Of a stretch of 64,000 nt of DNA, positions 45,085 to 55,185 are shown one piece after another (position 1 is the first letter of the stretch; every line of letters begins with the position of its first letter). Origin of the DNA: Pseudoxanthomonas jiangsuensis (GTDB taxonomy: Bacteria > Pseudomonadota > Gammaproteobacteria > Xanthomonadales > Xanthomonadaceae); the NCBI RefSeq assembly GCF_010093185.1, contig NZ_PDWL01000012.1:1-64000 (forward strand), read 5' to 3'. The position numbers and the translations under genes were made by a program. Below the pieces are notes generated by a model. The model made no database searches, was not told the DNA's origin, and worked only from the letters and a program-made list of their open reading frames with translations.

Positions 45085-46128
45085 ATGCCACACGACCTCA
45101 ACGACACCCTGGTCTTCGTCAAGGTGGTCGAACAGGGCAGCTTCATCGCCGCGGCCAAGTCGCTCGGCCTGCCCAAGACCACCGTCAGCCGCAAGGTGCA
45201 GGAGCTGGAGACGCGCCTGGGCGCGCAGCTGCTGCACCGGACCACCCGCCGCCTGGGCGTGACCGAGGCCGGCGGCGTCTACTACGAGCACTGCCAGCGC
45301 ATCGCCCAGGAACTGGAGGAGGCCGAGAGCGCGGTCGGCCAGCTGCAGGGTGGCCCGCGCGGCTGGCTGCGCTTCACCGTGCCCTATTCGATCGGCATCT
45401 CGTGGATCTCGCCGCTGCTGGGCGAGTTCCATGCGCAGTACCCGGACCTGCGCCTGGACATGCACATGAGCAACGATCCGGTGGAGCTGATCGGCAGCGA
45501 CTTCGACCTGGCCCTGCGCGTCGGCAACCTGCCCGACTCGACCCTGGTCGCGCGCCGCCTGGCCGGCTTCCGCACCCAGGTGTTCGCCAGCCCGCGCTAC
45601 ATCGAGCGCCACGGCGAGCCGCTGCATCCGGAGGAACTGCAACACCACCGCATCATCGCCGTACGCAAGCACTATCACGCCCATCCCAGCCGGATCACCT
45701 GGCCGCTCAGCGACGGCAGCCGCACGCTCGATTTCCCGATCAACCCGCTGATGGTGGCCAACGATCCCTCCGCCCTGATCGGCGCGGTTCTGTGCGGCGA
45801 AGGCCTGACCCTTGGCACCGACGTCGGCGCCAAGCCCTACGTCGAGGCCGGCGCCCTGCGCCGGGTACTGGCCGGCTGGACCGGGCCGGAGGTTGACCTG
45901 AGCGCGGTGTTCCCGCGCGGCCGGGTGATGTCGCCCAAGGTCCGCGCCTTCGTCGATTTCCTGGTCGAGCGGCTCAGCTCCAGCGCCGACTACATGATGG
46001 CGCACTGCCCCTCGTCGCTGTGCGGCGGCGTGCCGGACGGCGCCGCGGCGGACGCGGAAGCGGGCGCCGCCGGCGACGAGAGCACGCTGCGCGAAGGCAA
46101 GCGGATCCTGGAGCAGGTCGTGGCCTGA
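45085..46128 (+). CDS. LysR-family transcriptional regulator
   Basis: A 347-residue LysR-type regulator of the CrgA-like branch. The N-terminal HTH reads DTLVFVKVVEQGSFIAAAKSLGLPKTTVSRKVQELETRLGAQLLHRTTRRLGVTEAG. The co-inducer part runs to about residue 300 (ALRVGNLPDSTLVARRLAGF, FASPRYIERHG). An extra C-terminal tail of about 40 residues (SSLCGGVPDGAAADAEAGA ...) is unusual. It is divergent from the SDR-like gene and the RND operon, which it probably controls. The effector is unknown. Confidence 0.9.
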   Translation: MPHDLNDTLVFVKVVEQGSFIAAAKSLGLPKTTVSRKVQELETRLGAQLLHRTTRRLGVTEAGGVYYEHCQRIAQELEEAESAVGQLQGGPRGWLRFTVPYSIGISWISPLLGEFHAQYPDLRLDMHMSNDPVELIGSDFDLALRVGNLPDSTLVARRLAGFRTQVFASPRYIERHGEPLHPEELQHHRIIAVRKHYHAHPSRITWPLSDGSRTLDFPINPLMVANDPSALIGAVLCGEGLTLGTDVGAKPYVEAGALRRVLAGWTGPEVDLSAVFPRGRVMSPKVRAFVDFLVERLSSSADYMMAHCPSSLCGGVPDGAAADAEAGAAGDESTLREGKRILEQVVA

Positions 46129-46149
46129 AGCGTTCCCTCCAGGGGCCGG

Positions 46150-46181
46150 AAAAAGAAGCGGGCCGCCTTCGCGGCCCGCTT
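46150..46181 (-). terminator. rho-independent terminator after OmpA lipoprotein
   Basis: Stem AAGCGGGCCGC / GCGGCCCGCTT (11 bp, UUCG-type loop) with CTTTTT on the minus strand. Serves the OmpA-family gene at 46210; it may also stop the convergent LysR gene. Confidence 0.85.
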
Positions 46182-46209
46182 GCTCATCACCGATGGTTGC
46201 GCCGCGGAC

Positions 46210-46890
46210 TCAGGAGCGCACCGGCACCAGGGTGATCTCCACCCGGCGATTGGCGGCGCGGCCGGCCTCGGTGTCGTTGCTGGCGATCGGATGGCGCTTG
46301 CCGGCGCCGACGGTGATGAAGCGCTGCGGGTTCAGGCCCTGGGCGACCAGGTACTGGGTGACCGCGTTGGCGCGCTGCTCGGACAGGCGCTGGTTGACCT
46401 CGTCGCTGCCGACGCTGTCGGTATGGCCGGCGACCTCGACCACGGTCTGGTCGTATTCCTTCATCACCCCGGCCACGTTGTTGAGCACCGGGTAGAACTC
46501 CGGGGCGAGGTTGGAGCTGTTGAAGGCGAAGGTGATGTTGCCCGGCATGTTCAGGGTGATGTTGTCGCCCTGGCGGCTGACGTCCACGCCGCTGCCCTGC
46601 AGGCGCTCGCGCAGGGCCGCCTGCTGGCGGTCCTGGTAGTTGCCGATGGCGCCACCGGCCAGGCCGCCGACGCCGGCGCCGATCAGCGCGTGCTGGCGCC
46701 GCTCGACCGCGCTGTCGCCGGTCAGCAGGCCGGCGGCCACGCCCAGGCCTGCGCCGATCAGCGCGCCCTTGCTGGTCCGGTTCATCTGCTGCTGGCCGGT
46801 ATAGGGGTCGGTGGTCTGGCAGCCGGCGGCCAGCGCGGCGACCAGGGCGGCGGTACCGATCAGGGTCAGGCTCTGCTTGCGGATCTTCAT
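46210..46890 (-). CDS. OmpA-family peptidoglycan-associated lipoprotein (YiaD-like)
   Basis: A 226-residue outer membrane lipoprotein. Signal MKIRKQSLTLIGTAALVAAL, lipobox LAAGC, then a glycine-zipper region (GALIGAGLGVAAGLL, ALIGAGVGGLAGGAIGNYQ) and a C-terminal OmpA domain (FAFNSSNLAPEF, VAGHTDSVGSDEVNQRLSEQRANAV, GAGKRHPIASNDTEAGRAANRRVEI) that binds peptidoglycan. CAGGAG stands before the ATG. Monocistronic, with a strong terminator. Structural link between outer membrane and cell wall. Confidence 0.92.
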   Translation of the reverse strand: MKIRKQSLTLIGTAALVAALAAGCQTTDPYTGQQQMNRTSKGALIGAGLGVAAGLLTGDSAVERRQHALIGAGVGGLAGGAIGNYQDRQQAALRERLQGSGVDVSRQGDNITLNMPGNITFAFNSSNLAPEFYPVLNNVAGVMKEYDQTVVEVAGHTDSVGSDEVNQRLSEQRANAVTQYLVAQGLNPQRFITVGAGKRHPIASNDTEAGRAANRRVEITLVPVRS

Positions 46891-47026
46891 GGACACGCTC
46901 CTGTGCGGTGAAGGGTCCGCGCGCCCGGCAGGGCCGCGGATGGGCGGCATCCTACGGCAGCCATTGTGAGCGGCAGGTGTCCACGTGGACCGCGATCCGG
47001 CCATGCATGGGCCAGGCGGGCGCGCC

Positions 47027-48442
47027 CTACTCGAACACCCCGATCGCGTCGTTGGCCAGGTTGTCGAAGCGGGTGTACTCGCCGAAGAACTTCAGCTTCA
47101 GCGAACCGGTCGGGCCGCTGCGGTGCTTGCCGATGATGATCTCGGCCAGGCCCTTGTCCGGCGAGTTTTCCTTGTTGTAGTACTCGTCGCGGTAGATGAA
47201 GGTGATCATGTCCGCGTCCTGCTCGATCGCGCCCGACTCGCGCAGGTCGGCCATCACCGGGCGCTTGTCGGTGCGCGTCTCCAGCGAGCGGTTGAGCTGG
47301 GACAGGGCGATCACCGGCACGTTCAGCTCCTTGGCCAGGGCCTTGAGCGAGCGGCTGATCTCGGAGATCTCGGTGGCGCGGTTCTCGCTGTTGCCCGGCA
47401 CCTGCATCAGCTGCAGGTAGTCGATCACCACCAGGCCCAGGCCGTGCTCGCGCTTGAGCCGGCGGCACTTGGAGCGCAGCACGTCCGGCGACAGGGCCGG
47501 GGTGTCGTCGATGAAGATCTTGGTTTCCTTGAGCATGCGGATGGCGCTGGTCACCCGGCTCCAGTCCTCGTCCTCCAGCTGGCCGGTGCGCAGGCGCTGG
47601 GCGTTGACCCGGCCGTTGGAGGAGATCAGGCGCAGGGCCAGCTGCGCGGCCGACATTTCCATCGAGAACACCGCCACCGCCTTCTTCGACTTGATCGCGG
47701 CGAACTCGGCGATGTTCAGGGCGAAGGTGGTCTTGCCCATCGCCGGGCGCGCGGCCAGGATGATCAGGTCGGTCGGCTGCAGGCCGGCGGTCATGTTGTC
47801 GAATTCGGTGTAGCCGGTCGGCAGGCCGGTGATGTTGCCGCCGCTCTCGAAGCGCTTCTGCAGCACCTCGAAGGCGTCGCGCAGGGCGGTGTTGAGCCCC
47901 GTGAAGTCGGTGCGGCCGCGGGCGCCGGCCTCGGCGATGGCGAACACGTCCTGCTCGGCCTTGGCCAGCAGCGCGGCGCTGTCGCGGCCTTCGGGCTGGA
48001 AGCCGTCGTTGACGATCTCGGTACCGACCTCGATCAGCTTCCGCAGGACCGCCTTGTCGCGCACGATCTCGGCGTAGGCGCGGATGTTGGCGGCCGAGGG
48101 CGTGGTGGTGGCCAGCTCGACCAGGTAGGCGCCACCGCCGATCTGCTCGGAGAAGCCCTGCGAGTCGAACCATTCGCCCAGGGTGACCGCGTCGAACGGC
48201 TGGTTCTTCTCGGCCAGCTCGCGGATGGCGCGGTAGATCAGCTGGTGGTCGCGGCGGTAGAAGTCGCGCTCCACCAGCACGTCGCCGACGGTGTCGTAGG
48301 CCTCCGGCGCCAGCATCAGGCCGCCGAGCACGGCCTGCTCGGCCTCGACCGAATGCGGCGGCACCCGCAGCTGGTCGATGCGGGCATCGCCGCGCTCCTG
48401 GCGGTCGCCTCGTTCGTTGCGGAAACCCGGGCGTGCGGACAT
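47027..48442 (-). CDS. dnaB: replicative DNA helicase DnaB
   Basis: A 471-residue hexameric helicase of the replication fork. The N-terminal domain starts around LRVPPHSVEAEQAVLGGLML, the C-terminal RecA-like motor has LIILAARPAMGKTTFALNIA (Walker A), VVIDYLQLM (Walker B), and AKELNVPVIALSQLNR. No intein is visible. Start at ATG 48442; an open upstream frame of 47 codons has no helicase character. It follows the rpsF-rpsR-rplI genes on the same strand, the usual gene order. Confidence 0.97.
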   Translation of the reverse strand: MSARPGFRNERGDRQERGDARIDQLRVPPHSVEAEQAVLGGLMLAPEAYDTVGDVLVERDFYRRDHQLIYRAIRELAEKNQPFDAVTLGEWFDSQGFSEQIGGGAYLVELATTTPSAANIRAYAEIVRDKAVLRKLIEVGTEIVNDGFQPEGRDSAALLAKAEQDVFAIAEAGARGRTDFTGLNTALRDAFEVLQKRFESGGNITGLPTGYTEFDNMTAGLQPTDLIILAARPAMGKTTFALNIAEFAAIKSKKAVAVFSMEMSAAQLALRLISSNGRVNAQRLRTGQLEDEDWSRVTSAIRMLKETKIFIDDTPALSPDVLRSKCRRLKREHGLGLVVIDYLQLMQVPGNSENRATEISEISRSLKALAKELNVPVIALSQLNRSLETRTDKRPVMADLRESGAIEQDADMITFIYRDEYYNKENSPDKGLAEIIIGKHRSGPTGSLKLKFFGEYTRFDNLANDAIGVFE

Positions 48443-48615
48443 CGGTGCGGTGGACTCCTGGCGGCTCCGCCGGGCCGGCGGCGGATCGCGGGTTGCAAGG
48501 TGGACAGCCGGAGCGGCCATCCTAGTCGGCCCGTCCCCCGGGGGGTTGCAGATAACCCTGTGCATAACCGGTGGGAATCTCACCGGCCGCGATGGCCGGC
48601 GCCCGGAAACACGAA

Positions 48616-48633
48616 GGGCGCCTCGCGGCGCCC
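48616..48633 (-). terminator. hairpin between rplI and dnaB
   Basis: GGGCGCC (48616-48622), TCGC loop and GGCGCCC (48627-48633), 26 nt after the rplI stop, with a weak downstream U stretch on the minus strand. It may partly end the ribosomal-protein message before dnaB. Confidence 0.55.
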
Positions 48634-48658
48634 TCCGGGTACTGCTTGCGCGGGCCGA

Positions 48659-49108
48659 TCAGGCTTCCGGCTCGACCACGACCTTGACCGTGGTCTCGAC
48701 GTCGGCGTGCAGGTGCACCAGGACGTCGAACTCGCCGACATGGCGGATCGGGCCTTCGCCCAGGATCACTTCGCTCTTCTCCAGCGGCAGGCCGGCGGCG
48801 GTGAAGGCCTCGGCGATGTCGCGCGGGCCGACCGAGCCGTACAGCTTGCCTTCGGTGGAGGCGTTGGCCTTCAGGGTGACGCTGGCGCCTTCCAGCTTGG
48901 CCAGGCGGCCCTGGGCGCCGTCCAGCAGCGACTTGGCCTTGGCCTCGTACTCGGCGCGCTTGGCCTCGAACTCGGCCAGGTTGGCGGCGGTGGCCGGCAC
49001 GGCCTTGCCCTGCGGGACCAGGAAGTTGCGGCCGTAGCCCGGCTTCACGCTGACCTTGTCGCCCAGGTTGCCCAGGTTGGTGACCTTCTGCAGAAGGATC
49101 AGTTCCAT
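48659..49108 (-). CDS. rplI: 50S ribosomal protein L9
   Basis: A 149-residue L9. [37 protein letters not shown] is the N-terminal signature; the long connecting helix and C-terminal domain ([29 protein letters not shown]) are complete. GGAG stands before the ATG. Third gene of rpsF-rpsR-rplI. Confidence 0.98.
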   Translation of the reverse strand: MELILLQKVTNLGNLGDKVSVKPGYGRNFLVPQGKAVPATAANLAEFEAKRAEYEAKAKSLLDGAQGRLAKLEGASVTLKANASTEGKLYGSVGPRDIAEAFTAAGLPLEKSEVILGEGPIRHVGEFDVLVHLHADVETTVKVVVEPEA

Positions 49109-49177
49109 CGTATTGCTCCTCTATCCGTTAGCGGCGCGCGTGGGCGCCGCAACGATCGCTGTCCGGATTGGACGGTA

Positions 49178-49408
49178 TTAGACGTCGTGGTTGTCGGTGT
49201 ACGGGATCAGGGCCAGGAAGCGGGCGCGCTTGATCGCGGTCGACAGCTGGCGCTGGTAGCGCGACTTGGTGCCGGTGACGCGGCTCGGGACGATCTTGCC
49301 GTTCTCGGTCAGGTACTGGCGCAGGGTGTTGAGATCCTTGTAATCGATCTCCTTGACGCCCTCGGCGGTGAACTTGCAGAACTTGCGGCGGCGGAAGAAC
49401 TTGGACAT
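49178..49408 (-). CDS. rpsR: 30S ribosomal protein S18
   Basis: A 76-residue S18 ([22 protein letters not shown], then [21 protein letters not shown]). It binds S6 in the small subunit, whose gene is 23 nt upstream. No priB between them, unlike in E. coli. Confidence 0.98.
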   Translation of the reverse strand: MSKFFRRRKFCKFTAEGVKEIDYKDLNTLRQYLTENGKIVPSRVTGTKSRYQRQLSTAIKRARFLALIPYTDNHDV

Positions 49409-49431
49409 GGGTGTGCTCCTGGAAGGGTCGA

Positions 49432-49860
49432 TCAGGCGGCTTCGGCGTTGTCGCCGTCGGTGTCGGCGGCGGCAGTGGTGCCCTCGCCTTCCTCGTCACG
49501 GCGGCGGCGCTCGCCACGCTCGGGCTTGTCGCCCTTCTCGTCCTTGGTCTTCATGATCAGCGACTGCTCGGTGTCCGGGCCGTCGCGGCGGATGACCAGG
49601 TGGCGCAGGATCGCGTCGTTGAAGCGGAAGGTCTCGACCAGTTCGTCGATGGCGGCCTGGCCGACCTCGACGTTGAACAGCACGTAGTGGGCCTTGACCA
49701 GGTTCTGGATCGGGTAGGCCAGCTGGCGGCGGCCCCAGTCTTCCAGGCGGTGGATGGTGCCGCTGGCGTTCTCGATCAGCGACTTGTAGCGCTCGATCAT
49801 CGCCGGCACCTGCTCGCTCTGGTCCGGGTGGACCAGGAACACGACTTCGTAATGACGCAT
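49432..49860 (-). CDS. rpsF: 30S ribosomal protein S6
   Basis: A 142-residue S6 ([54 protein letters not shown]) with an acidic Glu/Asp/Ala tail as in other proteobacteria (the target of glutamate ligation by RimK in some species). I use the ATG at 49860. The 5' leader holds a hairpin GGCCC/GGGCC at 49881-49894 near the start, in the place where S6:S18 autoregulatory leaders occur. Confidence 0.97.
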   Translation of the reverse strand: MRHYEVVFLVHPDQSEQVPAMIERYKSLIENASGTIHRLEDWGRRQLAYPIQNLVKAHYVLFNVEVGQAAIDELVETFRFNDAILRHLVIRRDGPDTEQSLIMKTKDEKGDKPERGERRRRDEEGEGTTAAADTDGDNAEAA

Positions 49861-49973
49861 GGTGTTTTCCTCGTGGATGCGGCCCTTGCGGGCCTGGCAG
49901 CCCCCCGTCGATCCGGCACGGACGCGGTGGGGCAAGGTCTCCCGGGCGCCTTGGCGGGCGCAGGGAGCCGGAA

Positions 49974-50003
49974 ATTATGCCGGTTCAGGCACTTGGGTGC
50001 AAA
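49974..50003 (-). promoter_or_regulatory. promoter of rpsF-rpsR-rplI
   Basis: On the minus strand CATAAT (49974-49979) with TTTGCA (49998-50003), 18 nt apart. The leader to the rpsF start would be about 105 nt, long enough for the S6:S18 regulatory structure known upstream of rpsF in many bacteria. Confidence 0.55.
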
Positions 50004-50013
50004 TGGACCCACC

Positions 50014-51807
50014 TCAGCCCTTGCCCGGCCCCCGCTTCCGCTCCGCGATCCAGGCCCGGATATGGGTCTCCAGGGTCTCCAGCGGCACCGAGCCGGTCTC
50101 CAGGACCGCGTCGTTGTAGTCGCGCAGGTCGAACGCCGGACCCAGTTCACGGGCCGCCTCCCCGCGCAGTTCGGAAATTTTCAGCTGACCGATCTTGTAG
50201 GCCAGGGCCTGGCCCGGCCAGGCGATGTAGCGGTCGATCTCGTTGACCACGTCCTGCTCGGTCTTGGGCGAGTTGTCCATGAAGTAGTCGATCGCCTGCT
50301 GCCGGCTCCAGCCCTTGGCATGCATGCCGGTGTCCACCACCAGCCGCACCGCCCGCCACATGTCGTAGGCCAGCTGGCCCACGCGGTCGTAGGGGTCCTC
50401 GTACAGGCCCATGTCGTAGCCCAGGCGCTCGGCGTACAGGCCCCAGCCCTCGCCGTAGGCGACGAAGTAGGCGGTGCGGCGGAACATCGGCAGGTCCGGC
50501 AGTTCGGCGCCGCGGGCGAACTGGAAGTGGTGGCCGGGCACGGCCTCGTGCAGGGACAAAGCCAGCATCTCCCACTTCGGCCGCACTTCCGGCCTGTACA
50601 GGTTGACGTAGTAGTAGCCGGGGCGGCTGCCGTCGACCGCGCCGGGCTGGTAGTAGGCGGTGGTGGTGTCGGCGGCGATGTTGTCCGGGATCGGGCGCAC
50701 GCCGTAGGGCAGCCGCGGGAGGGTGCGGGCGATCTTCACCAGCTCCGGGTCGATCCGCTTGGACAGGGCCTGGTAGGCCTCCAGCAGCTCGGCCGGGGTG
50801 CGGTGGAAGAACTTCGGATCGGTGCGCAGGTGCCGGAAGAAGGCGTGCAGGTCGCCCTGGAAGCCGACCTCGGCGCGGACCTTCTCCATCTCGGCGCGGA
50901 TCCGCGCCACTTCCTCCAGGCCGATCCGGTGGATCCGCTCGGCGTCCAGGTCGGTGGTGGTGTACCAGCCGGCGAGGAAGTCGTAGAAGGCCGACCCGTC
51001 GGGCAGGTCGGTGGCGGCGATGCTGTCCCGGGTCTTCGGCAGGTAGTCCTGCTCGAAGAAGCGGCCGAACTCGCGGTAGGCCGGCACCACCTGCCCGGCG
51101 ATGGCCGCGCGCGCCTGCGCCCGCAGGGCCTCCTGCTCGGCCGCCGGGATCGCCTCGGGCATCTTCAGGAACGGCTTGTAGAACGGGCTGGCGGCCGGGT
51201 CGGCGACCAGCTGGCCGCGGATCTGCGCCGGCACCCTCTGCATCAGCACCTTCGGCGGCAGGCTGCCGGCCTCGATCCCGGCCCGCATGAGGGCGGTGGT
51301 CTGCTCCAGCAGCCGCGGCAGGGCCTGCAGCCGCGCGATCCAGTTGCGGTAGTCGGCGGCGGTGGCGAACGGCAGCAGCTCGGCGATGCCGTCGGCGGTC
51401 TGCACCCCGCCCTGGTGGCCCACCGGCTGCAGGTATTCGCGGAAGCGCTGGCGCGCCACCGCCCGCTCCTGCAGCCAGGCGAAGGTGTCGTAGTTCAGCT
51501 GGTCGGCCGGCGACAACGCGGCGCGGTCGATCCTGCGCAGCTCGGCCAGGGCCTGGCGGTCGGCGGCCTCGCGCCGGGCGACGGCGGCCAGGCTCATGTC
51601 GGTCCAGCGGTCGTCGTAGCGGTGGTCGCCCTGGTAGGCCGCGTTCTCCGGCGATTCGCGCAGTCCGCGTTCCCACTCGGCGTCGAACAGGCGGTGCAGC
51701 GCGCTGGCCGCGGCGCTGCGCGTCTCGGCCGCGGGCGCGGCGGCGGGTGCGGCGAACGCGGGGAAGCAGCAGGCCGCCAGGGCGGCGGCAAGGAGGGCGC
51801 GGCGCAT
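50014..51807 (-). CDS. DUF885 family secreted zinc-peptidase-like protein
   Basis: A 597-residue protein with signal peptide MRRALLAAALAACCFPAFAAP. It is a DUF885 member: SLHEAVPGHHFQ carries an HExxxH-like zinc site, with the third ligand Glu in YGEGWGLYAERLGYD. LRTDPKFFHRTPAELLEAYQALSKRIDPEL and GYYYVNLYRPEVRPKWEM are family blocks. Periplasmic or outer-membrane peptidase activity is presumed from the HEAVPGHH motif. Length is normal for the family. No operon partner: rpsF is downstream, and an IscA-like gene is 79 nt upstream. Confidence 0.85.
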   Translation of the reverse strand: MRRALLAAALAACCFPAFAAPAAAPAAETRSAAASALHRLFDAEWERGLRESPENAAYQGDHRYDDRWTDMSLAAVARREAADRQALAELRRIDRAALSPADQLNYDTFAWLQERAVARQRFREYLQPVGHQGGVQTADGIAELLPFATAADYRNWIARLQALPRLLEQTTALMRAGIEAGSLPPKVLMQRVPAQIRGQLVADPAASPFYKPFLKMPEAIPAAEQEALRAQARAAIAGQVVPAYREFGRFFEQDYLPKTRDSIAATDLPDGSAFYDFLAGWYTTTDLDAERIHRIGLEEVARIRAEMEKVRAEVGFQGDLHAFFRHLRTDPKFFHRTPAELLEAYQALSKRIDPELVKIARTLPRLPYGVRPIPDNIAADTTTAYYQPGAVDGSRPGYYYVNLYRPEVRPKWEMLALSLHEAVPGHHFQFARGAELPDLPMFRRTAYFVAYGEGWGLYAERLGYDMGLYEDPYDRVGQLAYDMWRAVRLVVDTGMHAKGWSRQQAIDYFMDNSPKTEQDVVNEIDRYIAWPGQALAYKIGQLKISELRGEAARELGPAFDLRDYNDAVLETGSVPLETLETHIRAWIAERKRGPGKG

Positions 51808-51885
51808 CGGGACTCCGGACAGGGCGTGAAGCCGCCAGCCTAGCGCGGAGGGGGCCGGCGTGGTCGTGCCGGAGGTCCGGTGGCC

Positions 51886-52218
51886 TCAGCCCGGCCCGGT
51901 GGTGAAGCTCTCGCCGCAGCCGCACTCGGCCGTGGCGTTCGGGTTCCTGAAGACGAAGGTCTCGGTCAGACCCTGGCGGGCGAAGTCGATCTCGGTGCCG
52001 TCCACCAGCGGCAGGCTCTGGGCGTCGACGAAGATCCGCACCCCGTCCTGCTCGAACACCTCGTCGTCCTCGCGCCGGTCACGGGCCAGGTCGGCGGTGT
52101 GGCCCCAGCCCGAGCAGCCGGTGCGGGCCACGCCGAAGCGCAGGCCCAGCGCGGCCGGGTCGCTTCGCAGGAAGCGCTGCACGCGCTCCAGGGCGACGGG
52201 GGTGAGGGTGATGGCCAT
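51886..52218 (-). CDS. HesB/IscA-type iron-sulfur cluster carrier
   Basis: A 110-residue A-type carrier: MAITLTPVALERVQRFL, TGCSGWGH, and the C-terminal CGCGESFTT. The three conserved cysteines that hold a [2Fe-2S] or [4Fe-4S] cluster are all present. Two starts are possible (52224 or 52218); a GGAG fits the ATG at 52218 best. Delivers clusters to apo-proteins. Closer to IscA than to ErpA by sequence impression. Confidence 0.88.
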   Translation of the reverse strand: MAITLTPVALERVQRFLRSDPAALGLRFGVARTGCSGWGHTADLARDRREDDEVFEQDGVRIFVDAQSLPLVDGTEIDFARQGLTETFVFRNPNATAECGCGESFTTGPG

Positions 52219-52313
52219 GGGCATGTCTCCAGCAGGTGCGCGGCGATTATAGGACGGAGCGCCGGCCGGGCCGCGGCTCCATTGCCGTTCCGGGTGGAAT
52301 GCAGCGGCCCGCC

Positions 52314-52345
52314 GGCCTCGCGCCGGCAAGGCCGCAGCCGCTACA
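52314..52345. repeat. single arm of a REP-like element
   Basis: The complement of 52314-52345 starts TGTAGCGGCTGCGG and resembles the arms of the REP-like palindromes at 2656 and 15550 (TGTAGGAGCCGG..TTGCCGGCG). No inverted partner lies nearby. It is 48 nt before asnS and could overlap its promoter. Similarity is partial, so this is tentative. Confidence 0.35.
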
Positions 52346-52393
52346 CTTCCGCCTCTTTCACGATATCGGGCCCAGGCCAGAAGGATTCAAGCC

Positions 52394-53794
<1,401 letters not shown>

Positions 53795-53816
53795 CATGCC
53801 AATCCCTCGCCAGAGC

Positions 53817-53834
53817 CCGCACATCCCTGTGCGG
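53817..53834 (+). terminator. short hairpin after asnS
   Basis: CCGCACA / TGTGCGG around TCCC, 23 nt after the asnS stop, followed by ACTTTCC and 11 nt later by the next start codon. Could be an attenuator; the U-stretch is weak. Confidence 0.4.
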
Positions 53835-53845
53835 ACTTTCCACCC

Positions 53846-54151
53846 ATGATCCTGTTCTTCGCCCTGTGCTTCTTCGGCGTGGCCATCGCCGGCGCCACCG
53901 CGTTCGCGATCTTCTGGCCGCTGACCCTGGTCCACATCCGCGACCGCCACGCCGGCAGCGCGGCCGACTTCGGTTCCGGCGCCTTCCTCGATCCGGGCGC
54001 CCTGCGCTGGCTGCTGGGCGGCGGCTACCGCGCCCTCGGCGACCGCTCGCTGAGCGGGCTGGCCACCCCGGCACGGGTCGCGCTGACCACCCTCCTTCTC
54101 GGCCTGTCGCTGGCCGGCCTGCTGTGGCTGGCCGCGGAGCTCCTCGCATGA
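53846..54151 (+). CDS. 101-residue membrane protein of unknown function
   Basis: Two hydrophobic stretches (residues 2-24 MILFFALCFFGVAIAGA... and 77-98 LTTLLLGLSLAGLLWLAAELL) with a soluble loop HIRDRHAGSAADFGSGAFLDPG between. Probably an inner membrane protein. It overlaps the next gene by 4 nt (ATGA). I do not recognise a family. Asparagine-tRNA context is not informative. Confidence 0.65.
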   Translation: MILFFALCFFGVAIAGATAFAIFWPLTLVHIRDRHAGSAADFGSGAFLDPGALRWLLGGGYRALGDRSLSGLATPARVALTTLLLGLSLAGLLWLAAELLA

Positions 54152-54474
54152 ACGACCACCTGCCTTCCTTCGCCGACGCCCTGCCCACCTGGTGGATCGC
54201 CGTGCTCGGCCGCCCCCTGCACTGGGCGCGGCTGCGCGAGCGCGAGGGCGGCACCGCCGAGGTGCTCGACCACGAAGGCAACCTGCACGCCTACGACAGC
54301 CAGGACACCGCCCGCTCGATGCTGCTGGACGCCGGCTACGTCGAGTTCGACGGCATCGACGAGGACGACGCGCTGGAGCGCGGCTTCTCCCTGGACGAGG
54401 TCGCCCCGCCCCGCGCCGGCAGCGATGCCGAACTGGTCGGGCTGATGACGGTGAACCTCGGCCGCCGCTCCTGA
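54148..54474 (+). CDS. 108-residue acidic hypothetical protein
   Basis: A soluble, acidic protein (MNDHLPSFADALPTWWIAVLG, then EGNLHAYDSQDTARSMLLDAGYVEFDGIDEDDALERGFSLDEV). No signal peptide or metal motif. It overlaps the preceding membrane-protein gene by 4 nt, so the two are probably translated together, and precedes the PaiB-like gene by 14 nt. Its domain is unknown to me. Confidence 0.65.
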   Translation: MNDHLPSFADALPTWWIAVLGRPLHWARLREREGGTAEVLDHEGNLHAYDSQDTARSMLLDAGYVEFDGIDEDDALERGFSLDEVAPPRAGSDAELVGLMTVNLGRRS

Positions 54475-54488
54475 AGGGTGCCGCGAGC

Positions 54489-55121
54489 ATGTACACGCCC
54501 CGCGCCTTCGCCGAGGACGACCCGTACGCGCTGGACCGGCTGCTGGCCCGCGATCCGTTCGTCACCCTGGTCACCACCGGCGGCGACGGCCTGCCGTTCG
54601 CCTCGCACCTGCCGGTGCTGCATGCCCGCGACGGCGAGGGCCTGCTGCTGGAAGGCCACTGGGCTCGGCCCAACCCGCAGGCCGGCCATGCCGGGCCGGC
54701 ACTGGCCATCGTCCACGGGCCGCACCACTACATCTCGCCGGAGTGGTATCCGGACAAGGGCGAAACGGCGCGGGTACCGACCTGGAACTACGCCGTCGCC
54801 CACCTCTACGGCGAACTGCAGCCTTTGCACGACGAAGACGCGCTGGCCTCGATCGTCGCCCGCCTCGGCGAGCGCTTCGAGTCCGCCGTCGGCGGCCGCT
54901 GGCACTACGACCACGACGACCCGCGCGAGCGCGCCCAGCTGCGCGGCATCGTCGGCTTCCGCTTCCGGGCCGCGCGGATCGAGCTGAAGTTCAAGCTCAA
55001 CCAGAACCATCCCGCGGCCAATGTCCAGGGCGCCATCGATGGCCTGCGCGGCCTGGGCGGCGCAGACGCCGCGGAAGTGGCAGGGCTGATGGCCGAGCGC
55101 CTGGCCCGCCGCGAGCGCTGA
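54489..55121 (+). CDS. PaiB-like FMN-binding negative transcriptional regulator
   Basis: A 210-residue protein of the PaiB family: MYTPRAFAEDDPYALDRLLARDPFVTLVTTGGDGLPFASHLPVL, GHWARPNPQ, ISPEWYPDKGETARVPTWNYAVAHLYGEL and ELKFKLNQNHPAANVQGAIDGL. It has the split-barrel flavin-binding fold. In Bacillus PaiB represses sporulation and protease genes; here the role is unclear and could be flavin-linked enzymatic. Start ATG 54489. Confidence 0.88.
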   Translation: MYTPRAFAEDDPYALDRLLARDPFVTLVTTGGDGLPFASHLPVLHARDGEGLLLEGHWARPNPQAGHAGPALAIVHGPHHYISPEWYPDKGETARVPTWNYAVAHLYGELQPLHDEDALASIVARLGERFESAVGGRWHYDHDDPRERAQLRGIVGFRFRAARIELKFKLNQNHPAANVQGAIDGLRGLGGADAAEVAGLMAERLARRER

Positions 55122-55170
55122 AGCGGTCGCATACGCAACCTTCTGCGTGTCCCCGATGGAGGCTCGCGTC

Positions 55171-55179
55171 TGTGATAAT
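55171..55179 (+). promoter_or_regulatory. extended -10 box directly before carbonic anhydrase
   Basis: TGTGATAAT (TG-N-GATAAT, extended -10) ends 6 nt before the ATG at 55186. Another member of the leaderless-type set, and the one with the best promoter match. Confidence 0.5.
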
Positions 55180-55185
55180 GCGGCC

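Noticed and set aside
49881..49894. Full S6:S18 riboregulator before rpsF
   Set aside because: A hairpin is in the right place, but I could not confirm the conserved bulged CCG by eye, so it is only mentioned in the rpsF entries.
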